A stretch of DNA of 64,000 nucleotides from Stenotrophomonas indicatrix (GTDB lineage Bacteria > Pseudomonadota > Gammaproteobacteria > Xanthomonadales > Xanthomonadaceae), in NCBI RefSeq assembly GCF_002750975.1, contig NZ_PEJS01000001.1, positions 434,001-498,000 on the forward strand, given 5' to 3'. Below are positions 51,763 through 64,000 of the stretch, in pieces. The first letter of the stretch is position 1; every line of letters begins with the position of its first letter. A model generated the notes under the pieces. That model was not told the DNA's origin and did no database searches. It worked only from the letters and a program-made list of their open reading frames with translations. Made by a program: the position numbers and the translations under genes.

Positions 51763-52773
51763 ATGAAACTGCGCCTGGCGCTGTCCGCGCTGTTGTCCCT
51801 GCCACTGCTGGCCCAGGCCGCACCCACCGCATCACCGCTGCTGGTCATCCACGGCGGTGCCGGGGTGGAGCGCAAGGATCTCTCCGCGGCAGAAGAACAG
51901 GCCGCGCGCGCTGCGCTGAAGGCGGCATTGCTGAAGGGCCATGCCGAACTTGCAGCCGGGCGTCCGGCACTGGCGGCGGTGACCGCGGCCATCACCGTGC
52001 TCGAGGATGATCCGACCTTCAACGCGGGCAAGGGCGCGGTGTTCACCCACGAAGGCCGCAATGAACTGGACGCGGCGGTGATGGACGGTGCCACCCAGGC
52101 GGCCGGAGCAGTGGCCGGCGTGCAGCGCGTGCGCAACCCGATCCTCCTCGCGCAGGCGGTGATGCAGAAGTCCAGGCACGTGATGATGGTGGGGCAGGGC
52201 GCCGAAGCCTTCGCCACCGAGCAGGGCGTGACCCTGGTCGACACCTCCTACTTCCGCACCGACAAGCGCTGGCAGCAGCTGCAGCGTGCATTGAAGGAAG
52301 AAGCGAGCGGGCAGGCGCATGCCGACCTGGAAACCGCAAAGCACTTCGGCACGGTCGGTGCGGTCGCCCTGGATGCACAGGGGCATCTTGCTGCAGGCAC
52401 CTCCACCGGCGGCATGACCAACAAGCGCTATGGACGTGTCGGCGATTCGCCGATCATCGGTGCCGGCACCTGGGCCGATGCGCGTTGTGCGGTGTCGGGT
52501 ACCGGTTGGGGCGAGTACTACATCCGTACCGCGGCAGCCCATGAGATCTGCGCGCGCATGCGCTACCTCGGTCAGTCGCCGGAACAGGCGGGCAAGGGCG
52601 TGATCAACGACGCGATTCCGCAGATGGGCGGCGACGGCGGGGCGATCGTGCTCTCTGCAGATGGAAAAGCGGCAGCGCCGTTCAACACCCAGGGCATGTA
52701 TCGGGGCTGGATCGGGGCCGATGGCGTTGCCCATGTGGCCATCTTTGCCGACGAGACAATCGCGCTGCCTTGA
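51763..52773 (+). CDS. Secreted isoaspartyl peptidase / plant-type L-asparaginase (Ntn hydrolase)
   Basis: The 336-residue precursor has a signal peptide (LRLALSALLSLPLLAQA) and an Ntn fold: LLVIHGGAGVERKDL, FNAGKGAVFTHEGRNELDAAVMDG, and the autocleavage/nucleophile Thr197 in KHFGTVGAVALD. The binding loop GTSTGGMTNKRYGRVGDSPIIGAGTWAD and SGTGWGEYYIR follow. It self-cleaves into alpha and beta chains and hydrolyses isoaspartyl dipeptides and asparagine. With the preceding cyanophycinase-like enzyme it could complete breakdown of beta-Asp-Arg dipeptides. Confidence 0.93.
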   Translation: MKLRLALSALLSLPLLAQAAPTASPLLVIHGGAGVERKDLSAAEEQAARAALKAALLKGHAELAAGRPALAAVTAAITVLEDDPTFNAGKGAVFTHEGRNELDAAVMDGATQAAGAVAGVQRVRNPILLAQAVMQKSRHVMMVGQGAEAFATEQGVTLVDTSYFRTDKRWQQLQRALKEEASGQAHADLETAKHFGTVGAVALDAQGHLAAGTSTGGMTNKRYGRVGDSPIIGAGTWADARCAVSGTGWGEYYIRTAAAHEICARMRYLGQSPEQAGKGVINDAIPQMGGDGGAIVLSADGKAAAPFNTQGMYRGWIGADGVAHVAIFADETIALP

Positions 52774-52829
52774 GCAGACCCTTGCGTATCAAGGGGTTTG
52801 CGACGCGCGTGAAAAAAAGTGAAAAAAAG

Positions 52830-52858
52830 CGTTGACAGACCCCCGCTTCATCTCCAGA
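52830..52858 (+). promoter_or_regulatory. Promoter of the tRNA-Tyr/Gly/Thr-tuf operon
   Basis: TTGACA (52830-52835), a 17-bp spacer and CAGAAT (52853-52858) lie 57 bp before tRNA-Tyr. A-rich tracts (52810-52827) upstream could act as an UP element. The following TGCGGGC is a GC-rich discriminator typical of stable-RNA promoters under stringent control. Confidence 0.78.
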
Positions 52859-52915
52859 ATTGCGGGCTCACCACCACACACCGCAACGCTTCGGCGGCAC
52901 GGAATGGGGTGGTAA

Positions 52916-53001
52916 GGAGGGATACCCAAGCGGCCAACGGGGGCAGACTGTAAATCTGCTGGCTTACGCCTTCGGTGGTTCGAATCCACCTCCCTCCACC
53001 A
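52916..53001 (+). tRNA. tRNA-Tyr (anticodon GTA)
   Basis: The acceptor is GGAGGGA/TCCCTCC. The anticodon loop CTGTAAA gives GTA. It has a class II long variable arm and T arm GGTGG-TTCGAAT-CCACC, with encoded CCA. It is 86 nt and the first of three tRNAs before tuf. Confidence 0.97.
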
Positions 53002-53027
53002 GCTTCACGTTGTGGCACATTCCCGGT

Positions 53028-53101
<74 letters not shown>

Positions 53102-53149
53102 TTGAATGAACTTTGAATATTATCGAGTTCATGCCATAATGCAAAACTC

Positions 53150-53225
<76 letters not shown>

Positions 53226-53264
53226 TCTTCAGCACCACACCAGACGAATTCGAGATAAGCAGCC

Positions 53265-54455
53265 ATGGCCAAGGGTAAGTTCGAGCGCACCAAGCCGCAC
53301 GTCAATGTCGGCACCATCGGTCACGTCGACCACGGCAAGACCACGCTGACCGCCGCACTGACCAAGATCGGTGCCGAGCGCTTTGGTGGCGAGTTCAAGG
53401 ATTACTCCGCGATCGACGCCGCGCCGGAAGAAAAGGCACGTGGCATCACGATCTCGACCGCGCACGTCGAATACGAATCCACCGTTCGTCACTACGCCCA
53501 CGTCGATTGCCCGGGCCATGCTGACTACGTCAAGAACATGATCACCGGTGCTGCCCAGATGGACGGCGCGATCCTGGTGTGCTCGGCCGCTGACGGCCCG
53601 ATGCCGCAGACCCGCGAGCACATCCTGCTGTCGCGTCAGGTTGGCGTGCCGTACATCGTCGTGTTCCTGAACAAGGCCGACATGGTTGACGATGCCGAGC
53701 TGCTGGAACTGGTCGAAATGGAAGTTCGCGAGCTGCTGAGCAAGTACGACTTCCCGGGCGACGACACCCCGATCATTTCGGGTTCGGCCCGCCTGGCGCT
53801 GGAAGGCGACCAGAGCGACATCGGCGTGCCGGCCGTCATCAAGCTGGTCGAGGCGCTGGACACCTGGATCCCGACCCCGGAGCGTGACGTCGACAAGGCA
53901 TTCCTGATGCCGGTCGAAGACGTGTTCTCGATCTCGGGTCGCGGCACCGTGGTGACCGGTCGTATCGAGCGCGGCGTGATCAAGGTTGGCGAAGAAATCG
54001 AAATCGTCGGCATCCGTCCGGTGCAGAAGACCACCGTGACCGGCGTGGAAATGTTCCGCAAGCTGCTGGACCAGGGTCAGGCAGGCGACAACGCAGGTCT
54101 GCTGCTGCGCGGCACCAAGCGTGACGACGTCGAGCGTGGCCAGGTTCTGGCCAAGCCGGGTTCGATCAAGCCGCACACCAAGTTCGACGCCGAAGTGTAC
54201 GTGCTGTCGAAGGACGAAGGCGGCCGTCACACCCCGTTCTTCAAGGGCTACCGTCCGCAGTTCTACTTCCGTACCACCGACATCACCGGTGCGGTCGAGC
54301 TGCCGGAAGGCGTCGAGATGGTGATGCCGGGCGACAACGTGAAGATGGTTGTCACCCTGATCAACCCGGTCGCCATGGACGCCGGCCTGCGCTTCGCAAT
54401 CCGCGAAGGTGGCCGTACCGTCGGTGCTGGCGTGGTTGCCAACATCCTCGAGTAA
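53265..54455 (+). CDS. tuf: Elongation factor Tu
   Basis: The 396-residue GTPase delivers aminoacyl-tRNA to the ribosome. It has G1 [10 protein letters not shown], the switch-I segment [10 protein letters not shown]3 DCPGHADY, G4 [15 protein letters not shown], and complete domains 2 and 3 ending [20 protein letters not shown]. It follows tRNA-Thr and precedes tRNA-Trp-secE, the location of tufB in E. coli. A second tuf copy near the str operon is expected outside this window. Confidence 0.98.
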   Translation: MAKGKFERTKPHVNVGTIGHVDHGKTTLTAALTKIGAERFGGEFKDYSAIDAAPEEKARGITISTAHVEYESTVRHYAHVDCPGHADYVKNMITGAAQMDGAILVCSAADGPMPQTREHILLSRQVGVPYIVVFLNKADMVDDAELLELVEMEVRELLSKYDFPGDDTPIISGSARLALEGDQSDIGVPAVIKLVEALDTWIPTPERDVDKAFLMPVEDVFSISGRGTVVTGRIERGVIKVGEEIEIVGIRPVQKTTVTGVEMFRKLLDQGQAGDNAGLLLRGTKRDDVERGQVLAKPGSIKPHTKFDAEVYVLSKDEGGRHTPFFKGYRPQFYFRTTDITGAVELPEGVEMVMPGDNVKMVVTLINPVAMDAGLRFAIREGGRTVGAGVVANILE

Positions 54456-54556
54456 GCCTGCATGCCGGCGGTCGCATAGCGCTGCCGGTCTGGCGAGTGG
54501 CGGGCCGGGAACCTCGGTCCGCCTTCGCCGTCTAAGGGAAGGCAAGTTTTCAACGT

Positions 54557-54632
<76 letters not shown>

Positions 54633-54680
54633 TCTGCCCACCTTACCGAGCGGCCCTGCCGCTAAAGCAGACACAGCCTG

Positions 54681-55094
54681 ATGAATAGCAAGATCGAACA
54701 TTCCAAGGACACCTCCGCGCAAGGCGGGGATATCGTCAAGTACGTCCTCGCATCGTTGCTGGTGCTGGCAGGTCTGTTCGTCTGGTTCTGGTTCTCCGCC
54801 GACTCCGGTCGCGCTGCCCAGCTGGGCGCGTGGGCGGGTCAGCTGCGTGCGTTGGCGGTCGTGGTCGGCCTGGTTGGCGGTATCGGCGTGTTCATGCTGA
54901 CCGGCAAGGGGCGCGACACCCGCGAATTCCTCTCCGAGTCGCGCTTTGAACTGCGTAAAGTGGTCTGGCCGACCCGCCAGGAAGCCATTCGCATGACCTG
55001 GGTGGTGATTGTCGTCGTCCTGATTCTCAGCTTGCTGCTGGGCGGGTTCGACTTCCTCATCCAGAAACTGACTCAGTGGTTCCTGAGCCGCTAA
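54681..55094 (+). CDS. secE: Preprotein translocase subunit SecE
   Basis: The 137-residue three-helix form ([57 protein letters not shown]) has the conserved cytoplasmic amphipathic segment [21 protein letters not shown] that clamps SecY. It is 10 bp before nusG, with GGAG between, and the two form the standard secE-nusG pair. Confidence 0.97.
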   Translation: MNSKIEHSKDTSAQGGDIVKYVLASLLVLAGLFVWFWFSADSGRAAQLGAWAGQLRALAVVVGLVGGIGVFMLTGKGRDTREFLSESRFELRKVVWPTRQEAIRMTWVVIVVVLILSLLLGGFDFLIQKLTQWFLSR

Positions 55095-55104
55095 GGAGAA
55101 ATGC

Positions 55105-55665
55105 ATGAAGCGTTGGTACGTCGTTCACGCCTATTCGGGCTTCGAGAAGTCGGTGGCGCAGGCTCTGCGCGATCGCATCGTCCGTGACGGCATGGAAGAG
55201 CGCTTCGGCGACGTCCTGGTTCCGACCGAGGAAGTGATCGAAATGCGCGCCGGCCAGAAGCGCCGTTCCGAGCGCAAGTTCTTCCCCGGTTACGTGCTGG
55301 TCCAGATCGAGACCCACGAAGAAGCCGGTATTCCGCGCATCGACAACGAAAGCTGGCATCTGGTCAAGGAAACCCCGCGCGTCATGGGCTTCATCGGCGG
55401 AACCGCCGATCGTCCGCTGCCGATCGCCGACTCCGAGGCCGAGGCGATCCTGAACCGTGTCCAGGAAGGCGTCGAGAAGCCGCGTCCGAAGGTGTTGTTC
55501 GAGCCGGGCCAGATGGTCCGCGTCACCGAGGGGCCGTTCAACGACTTCAATGGTGTCGTCGAAGAGGTCAATTACGAGAAGAGCCGTCTGCGCGTCTCGG
55601 TGTTGATCTTCGGTCGCGCCACCCCGGTCGAGCTTGAGTTCGGTCAGGTCGAAAAGGCCGTCTGA
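55105..55665 (+). CDS. nusG: Transcription termination/antitermination factor NusG
   Basis: The 186-residue product has an NGN domain ([43 protein letters not shown]) that rides on RNA polymerase and a C-terminal KOW domain ([54 protein letters not shown]) that binds Rho or S10. AGGAG precedes the ATG. Confidence 0.97.
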   Translation: MKRWYVVHAYSGFEKSVAQALRDRIVRDGMEERFGDVLVPTEEVIEMRAGQKRRSERKFFPGYVLVQIETHEEAGIPRIDNESWHLVKETPRVMGFIGGTADRPLPIADSEAEAILNRVQEGVEKPRPKVLFEPGQMVRVTEGPFNDFNGVVEEVNYEKSRLRVSVLIFGRATPVELEFGQVEKAV

Positions 55666-55861
55666 TCTGCATTCATATGCCGCTTCAGGCATGTGAAGAA
55701 AAAACCTGATATGCTGCGCGGCTCCCGTTGGGAAGCTGGCGGGACGAGGCCACCGAAAGGTGGCCTTCGGCATGATTTCAAAACGCGATGCCGGGACGCG
55801 TGATTCCCGGTCCGATGGGGAGCCTGTTGTCGCAAGGCGCTAGCACCCGGAGAGTACTCAC
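55666..55861 (+). promoter_or_regulatory. Leader region of rplK
   Basis: An extended -10 (TGATATGCT, 55708-55716) is a candidate promoter, although its -35 is poor. The leader then forms AGGCCACC-GAAA-GGTGGCCT (55747-55766), a GNRA-capped hairpin. Later GATGGGGAGCC (about 55813-55823) could take part in L1 autoregulation of the rplKA mRNA, by analogy with E. coli. Only the hairpin is clear. Confidence 0.5.
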
Positions 55862-56290
55862 ATGGCAAAGAAAGTTGTCGGTTATATCAAGCTGCAGGTG
55901 AAGGCCGGTCAGGCCAACCCCTCGCCGCCGGTCGGTCCTGCGCTGGGTCAGCGCGGCCTGAACATCATGGAATTCTGCAAGGCCTTCAATGCCGCCACGC
56001 AGAAGCTCGAGCCGGGTCTGCCGGTTCCGGTGATCATCACGGCCTATTCGGACCGTACGTTCACCTTCATCACCAAGAGCACTCCGGCCACCACCCTGCT
56101 GAAGAAGGCCGCTGGCATCTCGTCGGGCTCCAAGCGCCCGAACACCGAGAAGGTCGGCAAGGTCACCCGTAAGCAGCTGGAAGAGATCGCCAAGGCGAAG
56201 GAACCGGATCTGACTGCCGCCGACCTGGACGCCGCCGTGCGTACCATCGCTGGCTCTGCCCGTTCCATGGGCCTCGTGGTGGAGGGTTAA
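55862..56290 (+). CDS. rplK: 50S ribosomal protein L11
   Basis: The 142-residue product binds the GTPase-associated centre of 23S rRNA. It has the Pro-rich switch [31 protein letters not shown] and the C-terminal rRNA-binding domain ([34 protein letters not shown]). GGAG precedes the ATG. It is 4 bp ahead of rplA. Confidence 0.98.
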   Translation: MAKKVVGYIKLQVKAGQANPSPPVGPALGQRGLNIMEFCKAFNAATQKLEPGLPVPVIITAYSDRTFTFITKSTPATTLLKKAAGISSGSKRPNTEKVGKVTRKQLEEIAKAKEPDLTAADLDAAVRTIAGSARSMGLVVEG

Positions 56291-56294
56291 GAAG

Positions 56295-56993
56295 ATGGCA
56301 CAGACCAAGCGTGAGAAGGCCATCAAGGCCGCTATCGTTCCGGGCAAGGCATACGCCTTCGAGGACGCAATCAACATCCTGAAGACCGCCACCAAGGCCA
56401 AGTTCGTCGAGTCGATCGACGTTGCTGTGCGCCTGGGCGTCGACGCGAAGAAGTCCGACCAGCAGGTCCGTGGCTCCACCGTGCTGCCGGCTGGTACCGG
56501 CAAGTCGGTCCGCGTCGCTGTCTTCGCTCCGGCCGGTGCCAAGGCTGATGAAGCCCTGGCCGCTGGCGCCGAAGCCGTCGGTATGGACGACCTGGCCGAG
56601 AAGATGCAGGCCGGCGATCTGAACTACGACGTCGTGATCGCGACCCCGGACGCTATGCGCGTTGTCGGTAAGCTGGGTACCGTGCTGGGCCCGCGCGGCC
56701 TGATGCCGAACCCGAAGGTCGGCACCGTCTCCCCGAACCCGGGTGAGGCTGTGAAGAATGCCAAGTCGGGTCAGGTGCGTTACCGCACCGACAAGGCCGG
56801 CATCATCCACTGCACCATCGGCAAGGCCGACTTCGCCGAAGACGCGCTGAAGTCGAACCTGACCGCGCTGCTGCTGGACCTGATCAAGGCCAAGCCGGCC
56901 ACCTCGAAGGGCACCTACCTGCAGAAGGTTTCGGTCAGCTCGACGATGGGCCCGGGCGTCACCGTCGACCAGTCGTCGCTGAGCCTGAAGTAA
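56295..56993 (+). CDS. rplA: 50S ribosomal protein L1
   Basis: The 232-residue product forms the L1 stalk and in relatives represses its own mRNA. Signatures: [37 protein letters not shown], the family motif [31 protein letters not shown], and [28 protein letters not shown]. Confidence 0.98.
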   Translation: MAQTKREKAIKAAIVPGKAYAFEDAINILKTATKAKFVESIDVAVRLGVDAKKSDQQVRGSTVLPAGTGKSVRVAVFAPAGAKADEALAAGAEAVGMDDLAEKMQAGDLNYDVVIATPDAMRVVGKLGTVLGPRGLMPNPKVGTVSPNPGEAVKNAKSGQVRYRTDKAGIIHCTIGKADFAEDALKSNLTALLLDLIKAKPATSKGTYLQKVSVSSTMGPGVTVDQSSLSLK

Positions 56994-57003
56994 TCGTTTC
57001 AAG

Positions 57004-57381
57004 CGGTCGCGGGTCCCTCGGGTCCCGCGACCGTGACATTTGAAGGCATCGCCGGCAACCCATCGCCGGTGGTAGCCGTCAAAGACCGCAGGTGCGGTCG
57101 TGGCATGCCGGCGACGGGCACGGAAGCTCGATTTGGCAGGGAGTCGCCGCCGGAGCAGTCACGAACGCTTAATCGATTCCCCGGAATCACCCTGCGTAGA
57201 TGGTGCCCTTCTGGAGTTTTTCTGGTTCACGCACGTCTGGGGTTACCCAGGTTGGCCCACTCCAGGTCTAGAACGGCCCACCCCCCGGAACATCATTCCG
57301 ATGTTCCCGGCGTCCAGGACGGATGCCGCACAGGACCGCACACGGCAGGAGCCGTAAGCGGAGTTCAATCGGAGGAGTGCA
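57004..57381 (+). promoter_or_regulatory. rplA-rplJ intergenic region with L10-type leader
   Basis: CGGTCGCGGG-N10-CCCGCGACCG (57004-57033) forms a hairpin just after rplA and may attenuate readthrough. The rest, to the rplJ start, is the position of the L10(L12)4-binding autoregulatory leader in gammaproteobacteria. Near the gene are GCCGCACAGGACCGCACACGG and CAATCGGAGGAGTG. I place the L10 leader by context and cannot fold it precisely by eye. No small gene is seen. Confidence 0.55.
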
Positions 57382-57918
57382 ATGGCTCTCAATCTGTCCC
57401 AGAAGCAAGAAGTAGTCGCGGAGCTGGCAGACATCGCCGCCAAGGCCCACTCCTTGATCGCAGCCGAATACGCTGGCACCACGGTCGCTCAGATGACCGC
57501 GATGCGTAAGCAGGCTCGTGAAACCGGCGTTTTCTTGAAAGTTGTCAAGAACACCCTGGCGTCGCGTGCCGTTGAAGGCACCGAGTTCGCAGTCGCACAG
57601 GACCAGATGGTTGGTCCGCTGCTGTACGCGTTCTCGCTCGAGGAGCCCGGTGCTGCCGGTCGCCTGATCAAGGATGCCGCCAAGGGCAACGACAAGCTTA
57701 AGGCCAAGGTCGTCGCAATCGGTGGTGAAGTGTTCCCGGCAAGCCATGTCGACGTGTTGGCCTCGCTGCCGACCCGCGACCAGGCCCTGGCAATGCTGGC
57801 ACGCGTCCTGACCGAGCCGGTCACGATGTTCGCCCGCGCCATCAAGGCAATCGGCGACAAGCAGAATGGTGGCGACGTCGCCGCCGACGCTGCTGAACCG
57901 GCCGCCGAGACCGCCTGA
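57382..57918 (+). CDS. rplJ: 50S ribosomal protein L10
   Basis: The 178-residue product has a globular rRNA-binding N-domain ([57 protein letters not shown]). The helical C-terminus binds the L7/L12 dimers and ends in an Ala-rich tail. GGAGGAG is well placed before the ATG. rplL follows after 63 bp. Confidence 0.98.
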   Translation: MALNLSQKQEVVAELADIAAKAHSLIAAEYAGTTVAQMTAMRKQARETGVFLKVVKNTLASRAVEGTEFAVAQDQMVGPLLYAFSLEEPGAAGRLIKDAAKGNDKLKAKVVAIGGEVFPASHVDVLASLPTRDQALAMLARVLTEPVTMFARAIKAIGDKQNGGDVAADAAEPAAETA

Positions 57919-57981
57919 GTTTCGACTAATCGTGGTTCCTGACGGAACCTCAATCCAGAAAAACATCCAAAGGTAATTATC

Positions 57982-58347
57982 ATGTCCCTTACCAACGAAC
58001 AGATCGTCGACGCCATCGCCGAGAAGTCCCTGATGGAAGTGATGGAGCTGGTCAAGGCCATCGAAGAGAAGTTCGGCGTCTCCGCCGCTGCTCCGGTCGC
58101 CGCTGCTGTGGCTGGCCCGGCTGCCGTCGTTGAAGAGCAGACCGAATTCGTCGTCACCCTGAAGACCGCTGGCGACAAGAAGGTCGAAGTCATCAAGGCC
58201 GTCCGCGCCATCACCGGCCTGGGCCTGAAGGAAGCGAAGGACCTGGCCGAAGCCGGCGGCGTCCTGAAGGACAACGCTTCGAAGGACGAAGCCGAGAAGA
58301 TGAAGAAGGACCTGGAAGCTGCTGGCGCGACTGTCGAAGTCAAGTAA
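57982..58347 (+). CDS. rplL: 50S ribosomal protein L7/L12
   Basis: The 121-residue stalk protein has an N-terminal dimerisation helix ([32 protein letters not shown]), an Ala-rich hinge, and the factor-recruiting C-domain ([66 protein letters not shown]). Confidence 0.98.
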   Translation: MSLTNEQIVDAIAEKSLMEVMELVKAIEEKFGVSAAAPVAAAVAGPAAVVEEQTEFVVTLKTAGDKKVEVIKAVRAITGLGLKEAKDLAEAGGVLKDNASKDEAEKMKKDLEAAGATVEVK

Positions 58348-58390
58348 GCACTTCCATTGCGTCGCCATCGAAATCCGGCGATGCAGCCAA

Positions 58391-58417
58391 GGCTGGGGGC
58401 GTAAGCCCCCGGCCTTT
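58391..58417 (+). terminator. Attenuator-like hairpin between rplL and rpoB
   Basis: GGCTGGGGGC-GTAA-GCCCCCGGCC (one mismatch) is followed by TTTGG. It corresponds in position to the partial terminator that lowers rpoBC transcription relative to ribosomal protein genes in enterics. Confidence 0.65.
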
Positions 58418-58553
58418 GGTCGTTGTTGTAGGCCCGGCCAATCGTGGCGCGGTTCTACGGAAATACGGTGAAAAAGCCCAACACGGGCTGCGGTCAAACC
58501 CTGGCCGGCCAGCGCAACGCGCGGCGGCGGGGGAGTGGATGCAGACGAGTTGG

Positions 58554-58612
58554 CAGTTGGAAGTAGCGGGAGAAGGCGTGCTGGTGCCGGCAATACCAGC
58601 GACTTCCAACTG
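58554..58612 (+). promoter_or_regulatory. Long stem in the rpoB leader, possible RNase III site
   Basis: CAGTTGGAAGT (58554-58564) and ACTTCCAACTG (58602-58612) are perfect 11-bp arms, and CTGGT/ACCAG pair inside (58581-58585, 58595-58599). It lies 62 bp before the rpoB start. The rplL-rpoB space in E. coli contains an RNase III processing hairpin, so the same role is plausible. Confidence 0.5.
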
Positions 58613-58673
58613 ACAATTTCAAGTTCCCTTCGGGTCGTGGGCGCACGACTCGCACAACAAGGTGGAAGACCTC

Positions 58674-62828
<4,155 letters not shown>

Positions 62829-62878
62829 TCCATGCCGGCGCGGCGGCCACCGCCGCCGCGCCGCTGGCAGTGAACTGA

Positions 62879-64000
<1,122 letters not shown>

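Overview
The window is about 64 kb of high-GC gammaproteobacterial chromosome. It most likely comes from Stenotrophomonas (S. maltophilia complex) or a close Xanthomonadaceae relative. The reasons are the many GTAG-headed REP palindromes typical of S. maltophilia, an O-GlcNAc-transferase-like protein with the 568-residue architecture of the Xanthomonas enzyme, an StmPr-like secreted subtilase, a SufT-type gene, and the gene order hemA / TPR / lolB / ispE / tRNA-Gln / prs / rplY / pth / ychF. No integrase, transposase, phage gene or CRISPR array is seen. The repeats are small non-coding palindromic elements.

Layout. 1-7.5 kb: the end of a proline iminopeptidase, a seven-copy array of paired REPs, a divergent LysR/MFS pair with a candidate operator, and a leftward overlapping set (nitroreductase, 5'-3' exonuclease, NUDIX hydrolase, N-formylglutamate amidohydrolase family). 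7.8-17 kb: a DUF1631 protein, then a split proton-translocating transhydrogenase whose first gene is separated from the other two by an opposite-strand ECF sigma / DUF3619 / DUF3106 module, then sufT and ilvE. 17.4-24.4 kb: a secreted serine protease, a short asparaginase-like protein, DUF2069, WrbA, YihY, a TlpA-like lipoprotein, a block of structured repeats, and PPK2. 24.4-35.6 kb: the OGT homologue, prfA and hemA leftward, facing the TPR-lolB-ispE-tRNA-prs-rplY-pth-ychF block. 35.6-36.1 kb: three spaced copies of a 100-bp repeat carrying DnaA-box-like sequences.

36-50.5 kb is the most accessory-looking part. It holds a large autotransporter, then a leftward four-gene signalling cluster: a hybrid kinase, a REC-EAL protein, a second hybrid kinase with a C-terminal HPt, and a NarL-type regulator. 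The logic is that of the Bvg / Roc(Sad) / Evg systems. A repeated box (AATCAG-N5-TCCTA) lies upstream of both the autotransporter and the first kinase and is a good candidate for the regulator's binding site. Next come a TonB-dependent receptor, a secreted cyanophycinase-like S51 peptidase and a secreted isoaspartyl peptidase, which together suggest uptake and breakdown of isoaspartyl polymers or peptides.

52.8-64 kb is core translation and transcription: tRNA-Tyr, tRNA-Gly, tRNA-Thr, tuf, tRNA-Trp, secE, nusG, rplK, rplA, rplJ, rplL, rpoB and the first 361 codons of rpoC, with structured leaders before rplK, rplJ and rpoB. All assignments come from reading the sequence and knowledge of the families. 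No search was run.
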